Origin: Pyropia haitanensis
Lineage: Eukaryota; Rhodophyta; Bangiophyceae; Bangiales; Bangiaceae
NCBI GenBank assembly: GCA_008729055.1
Contig: SDUX01000009.1
Coordinates: forward strand, 504,806-568,805
Length of the DNA stretch: 64,000 bases
Reading direction: 5' to 3'
Below, one piece after another: positions 12,003 through 22,390 of the stretch. Position 1 is the first letter of the stretch. Each line of letters opens with the position of its first letter. The translations under genes were made by a program, and so were the position numbers. The notes beneath the pieces were generated by a model, which worked only from the letters and a program-made list of their open reading frames with translations, searched no databases and was not told where the DNA came from.

Positions 12003-12559
12003 CCGGCGGCGGTGGCGGCGGCGGCGGCGGCGGCGGCGGCCGCCGCGTGGCCATTGGCGGCCGCGGCGGGCGGGGCGGCCGGCCGGCGGCTGGCGCGTCG
12101 GGCGCCCCCCCCCTCGGCGGCGGTGGCCGCGGCGGCAGCCGCGGGCGTCCCCCCCCCCCCCCCCCCCCCCCCACCCCCCCCCCGGCCCCCCCACCCCGCG
12201 GCGGCCGCGGCGGCTCCCCATAAGGCCACGCGACGCTCACCGCCCGGCGGGCGCGGGCGACGCGGCCGAGGAGGTCGGCGTCCACGTCCCCCCCCCCCCC
12301 CCAGCGGTCGCCGCGTCGACCGCCGCGGCGGCGTCATCCCCCGCCGCCGCGACCGCCGCGGCCGCCTCCCACAGCAGCGGCACGCTGCGGAGGGCGGCCG
12401 CGAGGCGGCGGCCGCCGGCCGTGGCGCGGCCGCGCCGCCGCAGCAGCTGCCCGAGCAGCAGCTCCCCGCACGCGCCGCCCGCCACGGGCGGGCACTCCCC
12501 CGCCGCCGCCGCCGCCGCCGTCGTGGACGCCGCCGCCGTCGCCCCAGACGACGCCGCCG

Positions 12560-12590
<31 letters not shown>

Positions 12591-12622
12591 CGCGGCGGCG
12601 GCCGAGCCCCCGGCCGTGGCTG

Positions 12623-12661
<39 letters not shown>

Positions 12662-13031
12662 GTGGTGTCGGTGGCGGCGGCGGTGCCCAACAAAGCGCGT
12701 CCTCTGCCTGCCGCGGCCGCCCCGCGCGGTCGGCGGCGACGGCGAGGAGGTAGCGGGCGGCGGCTGCCGGCGCGCCCGCCGCAAACGCGTAGGGCGTGAG
12801 CGCGTCGACCGCCGCGGCGGGGTGGCCGCCGCGGAGGAGGGCGCGGCCGAGCAGCGCGGCGGACGCGGCGCAGGGGGCGGCCGCGTGGAGGCGGTCGGCG
12901 AGGAAGGTGGCGGTGGGGGGGAGCTCCGCCGCGAGCGCCAGCTCGGCTGCCGCGCGCAGGAGGGAGAGGGAGGGGGGGGGAGCCGGGGGGGGGGGGGAGG
13001 GGGGGGGGGGTAGGGCGGTGGCGGCAGGCAT
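9647..13031 (-). CDS. CDC27: Anaphase-promoting complex subunit CDC27/APC3 (TPR protein), frame-broken at homopolymer and CGG tracts
   Basis: APC3 is a core TPR scaffold of the APC/C ubiquitin ligase and binds the activators' C-termini. Reading from 13031 on the minus strand, MPAATALPPPP leads into an ANAPC3-like N-terminal TPR region (FLADRLHAAAPCAASAALL, AVDALTPYAF, ARYLLAVAADRAG). At about 12490-12290 in the same frame comes GELLLGQLLRRRGRA followed by ALRSVPLLWEA, matching the conserved NPFLWxxFE region. A very long Ala/Gly/Pro linker (about 12280-10930) precedes the C-terminal TPR array in another frame, including VVDYYSTALWQL, AAWVAAGNAFSLAGDADTAL and YAYTLAGHELRG, close to the human and yeast consensus. 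A third frame gives the last TPR and the acidic end VYAVDEDDL. The frame changes lie in C runs near 10110-10130 and in CGG tracts within the linker. Family identity is strong; exact exon or frame structure is not determined. Confidence 0.8.
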
Positions 13032-14326
13032 CGCGGCGGCCCGTTTTGTGGGTTTGGAGATGGGGAGAGGGGGTGGGTGAGGGGGGAAGGGGGGGGTGGT
13101 GATGGCAACGGGGGTGGGTGTAGAGGGGGGGGAATGGCAACGGGGAAAGAGGGGGGAGAGTGGCAACGGGGGAAGAGGGGGGAGAGTGGCAACGGGGGAA
13201 GAGGGGGGGGGAATGGCAACGGGGGAAGAGGGGGGAGGAATGGCAACGGGGGAAGAGGGGGGAGGAATGGCAACGGGGAAAGAGGGGGGAGGAATGGCAA
13301 CGGGGAAAGAGGGGGGAGGAATGGCAACGGGGGAAGCGCGCGGAGCCGACGCCGCCAGCCGGCAGTGGGGAAGAGCGGCCACGTCGGCGGCGTCGCCGCG
13401 GGCGGGGATGGGCGGCGGCCCGCCAGGCGCGTTTGAACAGCCGCGGGCGTCCCCGCCCGATCCGCGCCCTCCCGGCCTGTGTGTTGTTTCCTTTTCAAAC
13501 GCGCCCAGGGTCGGGGCCCCGCGCGAGGCCGCGGCCTGCGGCGGGCCGCCGCCACGTGGTGGCAAACCCCCATCGTAAGCAACTACATGATATATTTCAT
13601 TGGGGAGGGGGGGGGGCGGGCGGATTTGGATGGCGGCCTGGCCCACTGCCGCCCGAGCCCGTCCGCCCCGCCGGCCTGCCGCCGCGGCGGCGGCCCCCGC
13701 CGCGGCCGACAGGTGGGCCCCGCGCGGAGCTCACCCGGCTATAGATAGCCTACCGCGCAAAGGAGAGCCCCCATTGGAACGCCCTGTGGCGACTGCCTGA
13801 CAAGCGAGGAACGTCGAGCCTCTGTCGGCTCGCGGTGGCCGCCCACGCGCGCGCACGCGGGCGTAAGCGGTCGACACCCCGCTCTGCCCATCCCGCGCGC
13901 CCTGTATTCGCAGTCTTCCTGCGTCGCCTACATACCTCCCACCATCACATACGTCAGCGACGCGGCGGCGCAGCAACCTCGAGTGCTTCCCGCCCCCTTC
14001 CCCGCCCTTCCTCACACCATCCCTCCCCCGTCCACCGTTCCCCGTCCCTGATCTCGCGCGGTTCCCCCCTCCCGCGGCGCCGCCGCACGTCCCCCGGCGC
14101 TGCCAAGACCGGAGAGCCCCCCGCCTGCCCCCCGCGGCAGACGGTGAGTGGGCGCGCCGGCCACGCGGGTGGTGGCGTCGGCGCGCCGCCCGCCACGCGC
14201 GCGTCACCGGCGCGGCCGACCCGCGCGGCCGCCGCGGGCGGGCGGCCGCGTCGGCGGCGGCGGTGCGCCGGCCGGTGCAGGCGCGCCGTGTCGTAGCCGC
14301 CGTGCTGCCCGTTGCCCTCCTTTTCC
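13032..14326. other. Divergent promoter region between CDC27 and the phospholipase C gene
   Basis: It holds the 27-bp minisatellite described separately (13135-13340). The rest is GC-rich sequence and the C/T-rich leader of the phospholipase gene. No gene is supported; short frames over the repeat are by-products of the 27-bp (nine-codon) period. Confidence 0.55.
13135..13340. repeat. G-rich minisatellite, eight copies of a 26-27 bp unit
   Basis: Copies begin at TGGCAACGGGG at 13135, 13161, 13187, 13214, 13241, 13268, 13295 and 13322, a period of 26, 26 and then 27 bp. There are no unique spacers, so it is not a CRISPR array. It lies about 100 bp upstream of the CDC27 start, in its promoter or leader. 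The strand asymmetry (about 60 percent G) gives runs of four or more G suited to G-quadruplex formation. Confidence 0.9.
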
Positions 14327-15517
14327 ATGGCTATCGCCGCTGCCGCCGCCACGCCGCTGTCGCCGGCGCGTCCCGTCATGACCCCCCGCCGGGTCACCGC
14401 TGCGGTGCTTACGGGCGTGGCCGCAGCTGCGGTCGCGGTGGCGACGGCGGCCGGGGCGCCCCCACCGTGCGGGGCGGCGCTCACCGCCGCCACGGCGCTG
14501 CAGGACGCCCAGTTCCTCGGCACCCACAATTCGTACCACCTGCCCCCCCACCCGTCCCTGCTGACGCTCATCGCACGAGCCGTCGGCGATGACGTTGCCG
14601 CGGGCGTTGCGTACGGCCACCCGCCACTGGACGAGCAGCTGGGTGCCCAGCGGGTGCGGCAGCTGGAGCTGGACGTCCTCGCAGACCCCCGCGGCGGCGC
14701 GTACAGCAAGCCCCTCGGCCCCGCTATCGCCGCCGTCGCGGGCATCCGCCCGCCGGTGCCGCGGCTGTCCGCGGCGCAAGAGGCGGCGCTGCGGCCGCCG
14801 GGCGCCAAGGTGCTCCACTTCCCCGACGTGGACTACAACACCACCGTCCCGACCTTGCGCGCCGCGCTCGACGCGGTCGCCGCGTGGTCCGCCGCGGCGG
14901 GCGGCAGCCACGCGCCGCTGATGGTGCTGCTGGAGGTCGTCGCCGCCCGCCTGACGCCCCTGCTGCCGCCGCCCGTGCCGTGGGGGGTGGACGACTTTCG
15001 GGGTCTCGAGGCGGACATCCTGGCCGCGCTCGGGCGGGAGCGGGTGCTCGCACCGTCTGACGTGCGGGGCAACGCCACCTCCCTGCGGGCGGCGGTGGTG
15101 GCGCGCGGGTGGCCGTCGCTGGGCGCCGCGGCCGGCAAAGTCATGTTTGTGCTGGACAACCGCGGAAAACTCCGCGACGCGTACGGCCGCGTTGGCGGCG
15201 CCGACCCGCTGCTGTTTACCGACCGTGGCGACGAGGCGTCCCACCCGGACGCGGCGGTGCTCAAGTTCAACGACCCGCTCCGCGACGGGCCGGCCATCGT
15301 CGCAGCGGTGCGGGCGGGCTTCCTCGTCCGCACCCGCGCGGACGCGGACGGGGTGGAGGCCCGGTTGGGGGACACGACGCGGCGGGACGCGGCGCTCGCG
15401 TCGGGCGCCACCTGGGTCAGCACCGACTTTGTTCAGGAGGGGGGGAGGGGGGGGTACGGCGTGCAAGTGAGCGCCCAGGGGGAGGGGCGGGTCAACCCGG
15501 CACGGTGTGTTGCGTGA
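14327..15517 (+). CDS. Secreted Ca2+-dependent phosphoinositide phospholipase C (PI-PLC-C1 type)
   Basis: An uninterrupted 396-residue frame from an ATG in good context (TTCCATGG). An upstream in-frame Met at 14312 is possible. The N-terminus has an Ala/Val-rich hydrophobic stretch (VTAAVLTGVAAAAVAVATAAG) typical of a signal peptide or anchor. The catalytic TIM-barrel motifs of the PI-PLC-C1 family are visible. QFLGTHNSYH carries the first catalytic His (residue 67), followed by the LDEQLxxxxRQLELDV segment with metal-binding acids, FPDVDYNTT, and a C-terminal strand reading KVMFVLDNRG with TDRGDEASHPDAAVLKFNDP. Family members act on phosphatidylinositol-type lipids; the true substrate here is unknown. 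The end, rich in Gly (QEGGRGGYGVQ), closes at TGA 15515-15517. Confidence 0.88.
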   Translation: MAIAAAAATPLSPARPVMTPRRVTAAVLTGVAAAAVAVATAAGAPPPCGAALTAATALQDAQFLGTHNSYHLPPHPSLLTLIARAVGDDVAAGVAYGHPPLDEQLGAQRVRQLELDVLADPRGGAYSKPLGPAIAAVAGIRPPVPRLSAAQEAALRPPGAKVLHFPDVDYNTTVPTLRAALDAVAAWSAAAGGSHAPLMVLLEVVAARLTPLLPPPVPWGVDDFRGLEADILAALGRERVLAPSDVRGNATSLRAAVVARGWPSLGAAAGKVMFVLDNRGKLRDAYGRVGGADPLLFTDRGDEASHPDAAVLKFNDPLRDGPAIVAAVRAGFLVRTRADADGVEARLGDTTRRDAALASGATWVSTDFVQEGGRGGYGVQVSAQGEGRVNPARCVA

Positions 15518-17224
15518 AGGGCCCCGGGAGCGTATGCGCGAGGGCAGGCGGGTGGGGACGGGGGAGGCAGGGTTGGCGATTTTTGGGGGAGGTGGGGCAC
15601 TGGTCGGCGACCGGTCTGGTCTCCCTGCCGCCGCACCTCAGTGCTGCGGCCTGCGCTGGGCTTGCGTACCTGCGCGACGATGTGGTGTGGCTGCACCCAG
15701 TTTTGTTTTTTGAGCGCGGCGTGTCTCTTGCTTTTTTGTCACTTGAAAGGGACGCACGTTCCATCGAGGGGGGGGAACGTGATCGACAAACCCTTCCAGG
15801 TCTTGTGCCTCTCAGTCGTGGGTCTACTGACGGCTTGTGACTGCCGTCGTGTGCGGCGGCGTCGCTCATCTCGGGTTGCAGCATCACAGGGCAGTTGGTT
15901 CCCCGTGGCCTGCACAGTCCTTGCCGCATCTAGTCGAAGTGAGGTGACCAGTGACGCAGTCCCCCCGCCCCCCTCCCCCCCTCCCACTCCTGGCTCCCCC
16001 CCACGATCACCAGAGACGCAACTGCATCTCGGCGCCCTTTAGCGTGCACGGAGGGGCCGACAAGGGGGCGCGCCGGAGGGGGAGCACCGGAGAGAGCGCC
16101 CACCACTCTCGGGGGGCGGTGGGCGGCGGCCCCGTCGTCGCCGTCAGCGTCGGCGGGCGGCCCCGCGTCGAGCGCCACGGGACAGCGGTTTCGGGATTTT
16201 CTAGACTAGCGACCGGGCGGCCGCCCAGCGGGCAGCCGCGACGCTCCGCCCCCCGTTTCCGCCCGTCGAGTGGCGCTCTCTGTCGCCACGCCCACTGCTG
16301 GCGAACACGTGGCCTTCGCCGGCGGTGGGCCATCGTCACGGTGACGACGGCCGTGGGCGGGCGTGACGGCCGGCCGGCCCCAATCCCGGATGCATGGGCG
16401 CCTGCCTTGCTGGCCTGAGTCGTCCGCCTCCCACGCCCTTCGCTTTCGCGCGGCCGGTCCTGTCTGTAAGGCGGCGGGTCATGACGCGTGGGGGGGGGCC
16501 CTTGACCAGGACGGCCGCCGACCCCACTGGCAATGCCACTGCAAGCACGCCCACAGGGCCGGCGAGCGGGCGCGTGGCACGCTCGCTGTGGGCGGTGCCA
16601 TTGGCCGACCCCACCGGTCCGTCGTCGAGCGGCAGAGAGCGTGCCACACGGTCGGTGCGGGAGTGGGGTTCTTGGGCACTGGCGTCGCGAGGGGGGGGGG
16701 CTGTCAGAGAGTGCCGCTCCCCCGCGGCGCCGTGCGGGAGACCCCCGCGCGGTGACGGGCGGCGCGCGTCCCACTCACCTGTTTGCCACCACCGGTGCGG
16801 TGCACCGCCCCTCCCCGCTCCCCCACCGCCCCCTCCCCTCCTCCCGCTCCTCCCGTCGCTCCCGTCGCTCCCGTCCCTCCAGTCTCTACCCGCCCTCCCG
16901 TCCCTCCCGTCCCTTCTGAACCTCCCTCCCGGCGCTCCCGTCCCTTCCGCTCTCTCTGGTCGGAACCGGCGTGGACGGTGGCGCCGGAGCCCCCTCGCGC
17001 TGGGGGCGACCAGCAGGCACTATCCGCTCGAGGCGGCCGGGGCGGAGTCGGGTTGCTGGGTCGGGGCGCCGTTGTCTGGCGATTGCCCCGCCGTCTGCCG
17101 GCACCGCCCGACATTGGCTGGCCGACCCCCGCCCCCCCCGCGCCCACGCCCGCCCCACTCGCCCTCCCCCCGCCGCCCCGTTGCCTGCGTCCGCGCCTGC
17201 GGCTGTCTTCCGTCCCCCGCCGCC
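15518..17224. other. Intergenic region upstream of the PH-kinase gene
   Basis: No gene supported. It contains a pyrimidine-rich simple repeat (about 16820-16960, CTCCCGTC-like units) and several G or C runs. The 16140-16770 part is unremarkable GC-rich sequence. The last part is probably the leader of the gene starting at 17225. Confidence 0.5.
16820..16960. repeat. Pyrimidine-rich CTCCCGTC-type simple repeat
   Basis: Imperfect 8-10 bp units (CTCCCGTCGC, CTCCCGTCCC, CTCCAGTCTC and similar) repeat over about 140 bp on the + strand. It lies upstream of the kinase gene. Confidence 0.6.
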
Positions 17225-17305
17225 ATGCAGCTGCGGTACAGCTCGGACGCGCGCGAGTCGGGGTGGGTGCGCCTGGAGGCGGTCCCCCGGCTGCGGCTGG
17301 GGCGG

Positions 17306-17361
<56 letters not shown>

Positions 17362-19357
17362 AGGGGGGGGGGAGGGGGGGGGGGGGCGGGGGGGGTGGTG
17401 GTGCCGACGGCAGTGGTGATGCATGGGAGGGGGTGGGGGGGGGAGGGGGCGGGGGGGGAGCGTCCAAGCGCCTGTTCCTCAAGCTCCGTGGGTCTTCGCT
17501 GGCTGCGCATCCTGATGAGGTATGTGCGAGGGGATTGTGGAGGGGGACCGTGGCTAGGGGGGGGGGGGTGGGTGGGTCGGTGGGTGGGAGGGTGATGATG
17601 TGGACTGCGGAAGATGGTTGGGCATGTGGTTGGTGTTTGGCAGGCCGACGGATGTCGTGGTCGCTGCGTCTGAGGTGACGCGTCTGCTGGCGTCTGCTGG
17701 GCGGGCGTCCTGACCAGTAGTGTGTCTGGGTGCTGGTCGCCTGCCGTTTGTGCTCTGCTCCCTGCGTGTCGCTCGTGCTTGTGGCGCCGTCCCCACTGGC
17801 TGCTGCCATGTGAGCAACAGGCCTACCCAGAGGTGTGGCGGTGCATGGTCAAGAGCGTGCGGCGGCCCGACGGCGACGCGTCGTGTCGCTTTGTGGTCAA
17901 GCTGGACAAGCGGCTGGTGGTGGTCACAGCCGAGACACCAGACGACGCGGCGAGATGGGTGGCGGCGCTGGAAAAGGCGGCGACTGCGGTACGTCTTTTG
18001 CGGGGTAGGGGGCGCCGGGGGTGGGGGGGGGGGGTCGCAACGGCTGGCGTAGACAGGGTGTGGTGTGAGGCCGTCCGTGTCCTGTCGTGTGTTTCTGGAT
18101 TCTGCGCGTTTGTGTGGTGGGTTATGGTGCTCTAGGCGGGCCTCTCCTGCGGTGCGGTCCTGCCTCGCATTGCGGCAGGTTTACTGACTGGCTTGGCCTC
18201 CTATCCGCTTCGCACTGTGTTCCTCTCGGCCACATGTGTTGTGTATGCGGTGTCCTCTCATCCCCCCCATCTGCTCTGCGAAGAGTTTCCCTGCCTTTTA
18301 CAAGAAGCAAAAGACCATTGGCCGCGGCCACTTCTCCACCGTTATTCTCGCTGTGGACCGGCTCACGTCCGAGCGGGTGGCCGTCAAGATCATCAAGCGG
18401 GACAAGTCAGACGTGACCAAGACACGCAAGTACATCCGGCGGGAGGTCAAGGTGCTGTCCACGACCGACCACCCCAATATCATCAGCGCGGTTGACTTTT
18501 TCTCCCACGCCGGTAAGCCCCACCTGGTCATGCAGTACGTCCCCGGGGGGTCTCTCCGGGACGCCCTCCGCAAGACCCCTCGCTTCCCCGAGGCCGACGC
18601 GCGGGTGCTGCTGCGGGGCATCCTCCGCGGCCTCGAGTACCTCCACGTCAACCACATCATCCACCGGGACGTCAAGCCCGAGAACGTGCTGCTCGCTACG
18701 CCCTCCCACCCACTCATCACGGACTTTGGGCTGGCCACCTTTACCTCCACTCGCGCGCCGCTGCTGCGGACGGTGGTGGGCACGCCCGCCTACGTGGCTC
18801 CCGAGCTCCTCCGCGGCGAGGCGTACGGCCCAGCGGTCGATGTGTGGGCAGCGGGGGTGGTGCTCTACTTCCTCCTCGCCGGCGTACGGCCGTTTGTTGG
18901 TAAGAGCCGGGAGGACATCAAGCACGCGGTGCTGACGAGTGCGCTCGAGTTTCCGGAAAAGCAGTTCTCTGGGGTCTCTCAGGCTGCCAAGGGCTTGCTC
19001 GTCGGCATGCTGCAGCGGGAGCAGAGCGTGCGCCTCAGTGCCTCGCAGGCGCTGCGACACCCGTGGATGTCCGCGGACGGGGTGGTGGAGGACGACGTCG
19101 TGGTCCGCACCATCCCGCCGCATAGCCGCGCGGCGTCGGCGAGGAGCGCCTCGACCGTGGGGGGTGAGGGCGACGTCGGCGGGGCGGCGGGGGTGGGCGA
19201 CGCGGGCGGTTGGCCACCACCGCCGGCCAGAGGAGGGGGTGGCAGGGACAAGAGGAGAACGCAGCGAAAGGCTAAGGCGCGGACCGTGCAGCTCAACACC
19301 AACGCAGCGATGGACGCGTGGCTGGCCGGCGACGCCAACGAGGAGTCGTCTGGCTGA
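17225..19357 (+). CDS. PH-domain protein kinase (CAMK-like Ser/Thr kinase)
   Basis: Exons 17225-17519, 17821-17988 and 18284-19357 are all phase 0, with introns of 301 and 295 nt. Exon 1 opens MQLRYSSDARESGWVRLEAV, then a poly-Gly tract encoded by a CGG and G-run stretch (17300-17410), then KRLFLKLRGSSLAAHPDE. Exon 2 completes a pleckstrin-homology domain (FVVKLDKRLVVVTAET and ARWVAALEKA). Exon 3 is a full kinase domain: GRGHFSTV loop, VAVKIIK lysine, EVKVL, HRDVKPENVL catalytic loop, DFGLA at about 18722, GTPAYVAPE and DVWAAGVVLYFLLAG. A basic, Gly/Pro-rich tail ends DANEESSG. Start and KRLFLK lie in different frames, so the G tract must hide a length change, or the start is elsewhere. Inference: a lipid-recruited signalling kinase. 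The N-terminal PH plus kinase layout is AKT-like, but the catalytic domain looks CAMK-like and no AGC tail is seen. Confidence 0.8.
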
Positions 19358-20185
19358 GGGCTCCCTGGCTGCATGCTGGCTTGGGGTGTTCTCCCGCCCG
19401 CCGGCGATGCACTGGTAGTTGAGGCCTTCTCTCCTGTGTTTCTGTTGTCATCCATGTACCTTTCTCTGTTTTTTCTTGACCTGGTGTTTTCATCGCTCTG
19501 CAGTGGCTTGAGTTTTCTTTTTTGTGGTACGGCGTACCAGTGCACATACTGGAACGACTCGGTTCTGTTCGACAGTCGTCATCAACCGCCCACACGAAGA
19601 CATGGCACAAAAGCAAGGAGCGGCGGCGGCATCGGAAGTGCCTGGTCGTTCATAGTCCGTGACCGGTCCGCGCCTGAAGCACGTGATAGCAAGACAGAAT
19701 GATCACGTTTGTTGCACGCGCAGCACAGCGCACGGGAGGGCATCACACGCGAATGACCGCCTCTGTGCCCGCCTCAGGCCACAACAGAAGCGCGCCGCAG
19801 CACGCGCCGGCCAGAGTAAAGAAGTCGGAATTTAATTACAGACCTCCTATAGTTGTACATTATGCGTTAGATCCTTCAGTTTTTTTTTATTGGTGAACGT
19901 TTCTGCACCGGCCGGACAGACTGTCTATCTGTCGAGCTCATTGAAGTTCAACTCTCTGCCACGACACGATCGACCAATCTGATATGTCGCAATTGGCACG
20001 CTTGTCGCCAATGTGCGACGGTGTCGCTGTGGTGACGACGTCCACGACGCCGCTGGTCGAGGACGCGATCATCTTCCCCACGGCCGCCATCTCTGTTGCG
20101 CCGTCACCCTGCTTCGCTGGGGTCTGTGCGGCCGCCGGTAGGGCATTGCTCCTATTCTGCCTCCCCCCCCCCCTCTCCCTTCACC
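19358..20185. other. Intergenic spacer between kinase and eL43 genes
   Basis: Lower-GC sequence than its surroundings, with an A/T-rich patch near 19820-19890 (AATTTAATTACAG and an 8-T run). No gene or repeat is supported. The final 30 bases are a pyrimidine-rich leader (about 11 C, then TCTCCCTTCACC) in front of the ribosomal protein ATG. Confidence 0.5.
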
Positions 20186-20470
20186 ATGGGCAAGCGGACG
20201 CGTAAGGCCGGCCTGATGGGCAAGTACGGCACCCGGTATGGTGCGTCGCTGCGGAAGCAGGCCAAGAACATGGAGATTGCGCAGCGGATGAAGTACACGT
20301 GCTCTTTCTGCGGAAAGAGCAGCGTCAAGCGCGAGGCTGTCGGCATCTGGAAGTGCATTGCCAAGACGTGTGGGAAGACTATTGCTGGCGGCGCGTGGTC
20401 GGTCAACACGCAGGCGGCGGTGCAGATGCGGTCGACCATTCGGCGCCTGCGCGAGACGGCTGAGCTGTAA
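20186..20470 (+). CDS. RPL43: 60S ribosomal protein eL43 (L37a), intronless
   Basis: A 94-residue protein of the large cytosolic subunit (usual length about 92). [20 protein letters not shown] and the conserved core [24 protein letters not shown] and STIRRLRE identify it. It starts at CACCATGG with a C/T-rich leader typical of ribosomal protein mRNAs. The family has a Zn ribbon of two CxxC pairs. The first pair is normal (CSFC), but the second reads C-IAKT-C, four residues apart instead of two, because of a two-residue insertion; codons on both sides are in frame. Whether zinc is still held by both Cys is unknown. The eS21 gene lies 1.4 kb away on the other strand. Confidence 0.97.
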   Translation: MGKRTRKAGLMGKYGTRYGASLRKQAKNMEIAQRMKYTCSFCGKSSVKREAVGIWKCIAKTCGKTIAGGAWSVNTQAAVQMRSTIRRLRETAEL

Positions 20471-21846
20471 TTGAAGCGTTGGCATCCTGTTGGTGGAGAG
20501 GATGGGCATGGTGTTCGGCACTGGATGGGGTGGCCTGGGAGGTCATTCTGGTGCTTGACCCGCGGCGGGGGCGGGTCCGGTGTGGGCGGGCAACCACGTG
20601 CGGGGCTGCTGGCAGGTGGGGCGATGGCGGCAGCTTTGTGGCCGGGGCAGGCGCCGGCGATGGCCGTGGCGGAAGAGTGCAGTGGGTGCGGACGGTGAGC
20701 GGTGCGGCGGCGTTGGCAGTGGAGATCAAAGTCGGGGGGGCAGCATTGGTTGGGGCTTGCATTCGCTGTGCTTTGTTCCGCACGCCTCGGCGTGCCGTGG
20801 GCCACTGCTGTGGTTTATTATCCCGCGCTGCGGCGGTGACGCCCTTCTCTTGGAGCATTTAGGTCCAAACCGTTTTGTTCAGCACGCCGTTCCCACCTGA
20901 CGCACTTCGTGTGGCACTGGCCCTCAGCTTCGTGTCCTGGTCGCATGCGGGCTGCAGGAGTGCAGCAGCTGCTCTGTGCACGAATATGAGGCAGCGACGA
21001 CGTGGAGTGGCAACAGCGGGTTGAATCGTGCACCCACCTGCTCAGGGTGTGACCGTCAGAGACATACAATGTGGCACTGTATGGCATGCGCGCTGGTCAG
21101 CCACTCCCGTGACTGGCCTTTCGGCATCTCTTTCCCCTCAGGGCTAATCCTGTTTCCTAGCTGTTGCGCTTGGGCAGGACCGCGGATACGCTTGCACCGC
21201 GACTGCTCATGCTTCACCCAGTGGGAGCTCTCAGATGGCGCTCCTCTCGCACTGTACCGCGGCGTAGAGGTCCTTGAAACTGCACACAGGCCAGGTCAAC
21301 CGCACATCGAAACTTAACCAATCCCCCGTTCTTAGTATGAACAACAAGAGGAAAGACGTACCGTGTGCAGTCCGTCCACCAATGTCACGTCCGCAGCGCC
21401 CACGGCCGCCGTGTCTGAACTGGCGGCCAGCACCCACCTCCGCAGTCACCGCCGCTCGAATAACAAAACCCGTGTTGGAATCCCAAGACTTGTTCGTGCG
21501 ACAAAAGAACTAATGGCGGTGAGAACGTTGCGGCGGCAGGCACCAGTTAGAAGTGCAGCACTGAACGAGCACATCAATGCTGTGCTTCCACCGAGATCGG
21601 GTGCTCATCACTGCAGAGACACGGACAGTGCCCCTGCTGTCGACACTGCTGCTTGCCGCCGAGGGACAACGCGCCAACCGCAAGTACCCAGCACGCGCTG
21701 AAGAACACTCAAGCTGTCACAAAGTGAGGATGCAGGGATCCGTGGCGCGGCTTGGCCAACAAGGAGGTCGACCCACGTGCTCAACCGGTTCATGGACGAG
21801 AGGAGCAAGAAAGAAAAGCGCGTACGCGACGTTTTAAGCCCCAGCT
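20471..21846. other. Intergenic spacer between convergent eL43 and eS21 genes
   Basis: Mixed-composition sequence with no supported gene, repeat array or RNA gene. Short frames on both strands lack domains. Confidence 0.5.
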
Positions 21847-22390
21847 CTACTCCTCCGCGGGCGCGAGGTCGTTGAGCAGCCCCCTCTCCCGGACCAGGCG
21901 GTTGAGAGCGTCGTCGCCAAGACCCTTGCCGCGGATGAAGCCACACAGCGCAAAGGTCTCGACCTCGCCAGTCAGGCGGCCCTTGTCGTCCACCTTGCCC
22001 ACGTTCAGCTGCACCGCGGCGTGGTCCTTAGCGGTGACCAGACGGTTGGTGGCCGAGCTGCAAGCGATGACGGAGGAGAGGTAGCGCAGGAAGAGAAACG
22101 TGACAACCGTTGCACACAGAGCAGACTCGAGGTAAAGCAAGTAATAGTTAGCTCCCACAGGCAGTTACCACAGGCAATCAACATCGATGCCAGGCCCCAC
22201 ACGCACGGCAATGAGCTGGGGCATTGCAGCGGCACTACCACCTCGAGATAAGAGCTGCAGTCGGTTCTCCAACATGCTGCAACACATCGCGATAAAACGA
22301 CCGGCGCCCTCCCCCTCAAGCCTCCCCCCACGAAACACACCATTTGCGTGGGATATACAGGTCCACGACTTCCTTCTTGTCGTTCTGCAT
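21847..22390 (-). CDS. RPS21: 40S ribosomal protein eS21, two exons
   Basis: Exon 1 is 22341-22390 (MQNDKKEVVDLYIPRK plus two bases) and exon 2 is 21847-22057. The 283-nt intron splits the Cys codon of the family motif PRKCSATNR (TG|C) exactly where exon 1 meets CTCGGCCACC. The product is 86 residues (usual about 83) with AKDHAAVQLNVGKVD, FALCGFIRGKG and DDALNRLVRERG, all diagnostic of eS21, a small-subunit protein. The C-terminus is extended to DLAPAEE. The gene is divergent to the SR-protein gene (start 23560), with about 1.2 kb between starts. Confidence 0.96.

Noticed and set aside
10288..12753. 821-codon open frame on +, opposite CDC27
   Set aside because: Antisense shadow of GCC/CGG tracts; consists of Ala/Arg/Gly/Pro runs, whereas the minus strand carries conserved TPR sequence.
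13135..13340. Repeat array considered as CRISPR
   Set aside because: Units are contiguous, with no unique spacers, in a eukaryotic nuclear context.
13096..13578. ORF encoding MATGEEGGG nine-residue repeats
   Set aside because: Arises from the 27-bp minisatellite period (nine codons); open in several frames and without context as a gene.
17644..17675. Possible additional PH-kinase exon reading PTDVVVAASE
   Set aside because: Looks PH-like, but its phase does not fit the flanking exons (phase 0) and the phase-0 reading meets a TGA; direct joining of 17519 to 17821 works. Left out of the model.
22058..22340. snoRNA in the eS21 intron
   Set aside because: No box C (RTGATGA) on the sense strand and no paired D box seen.
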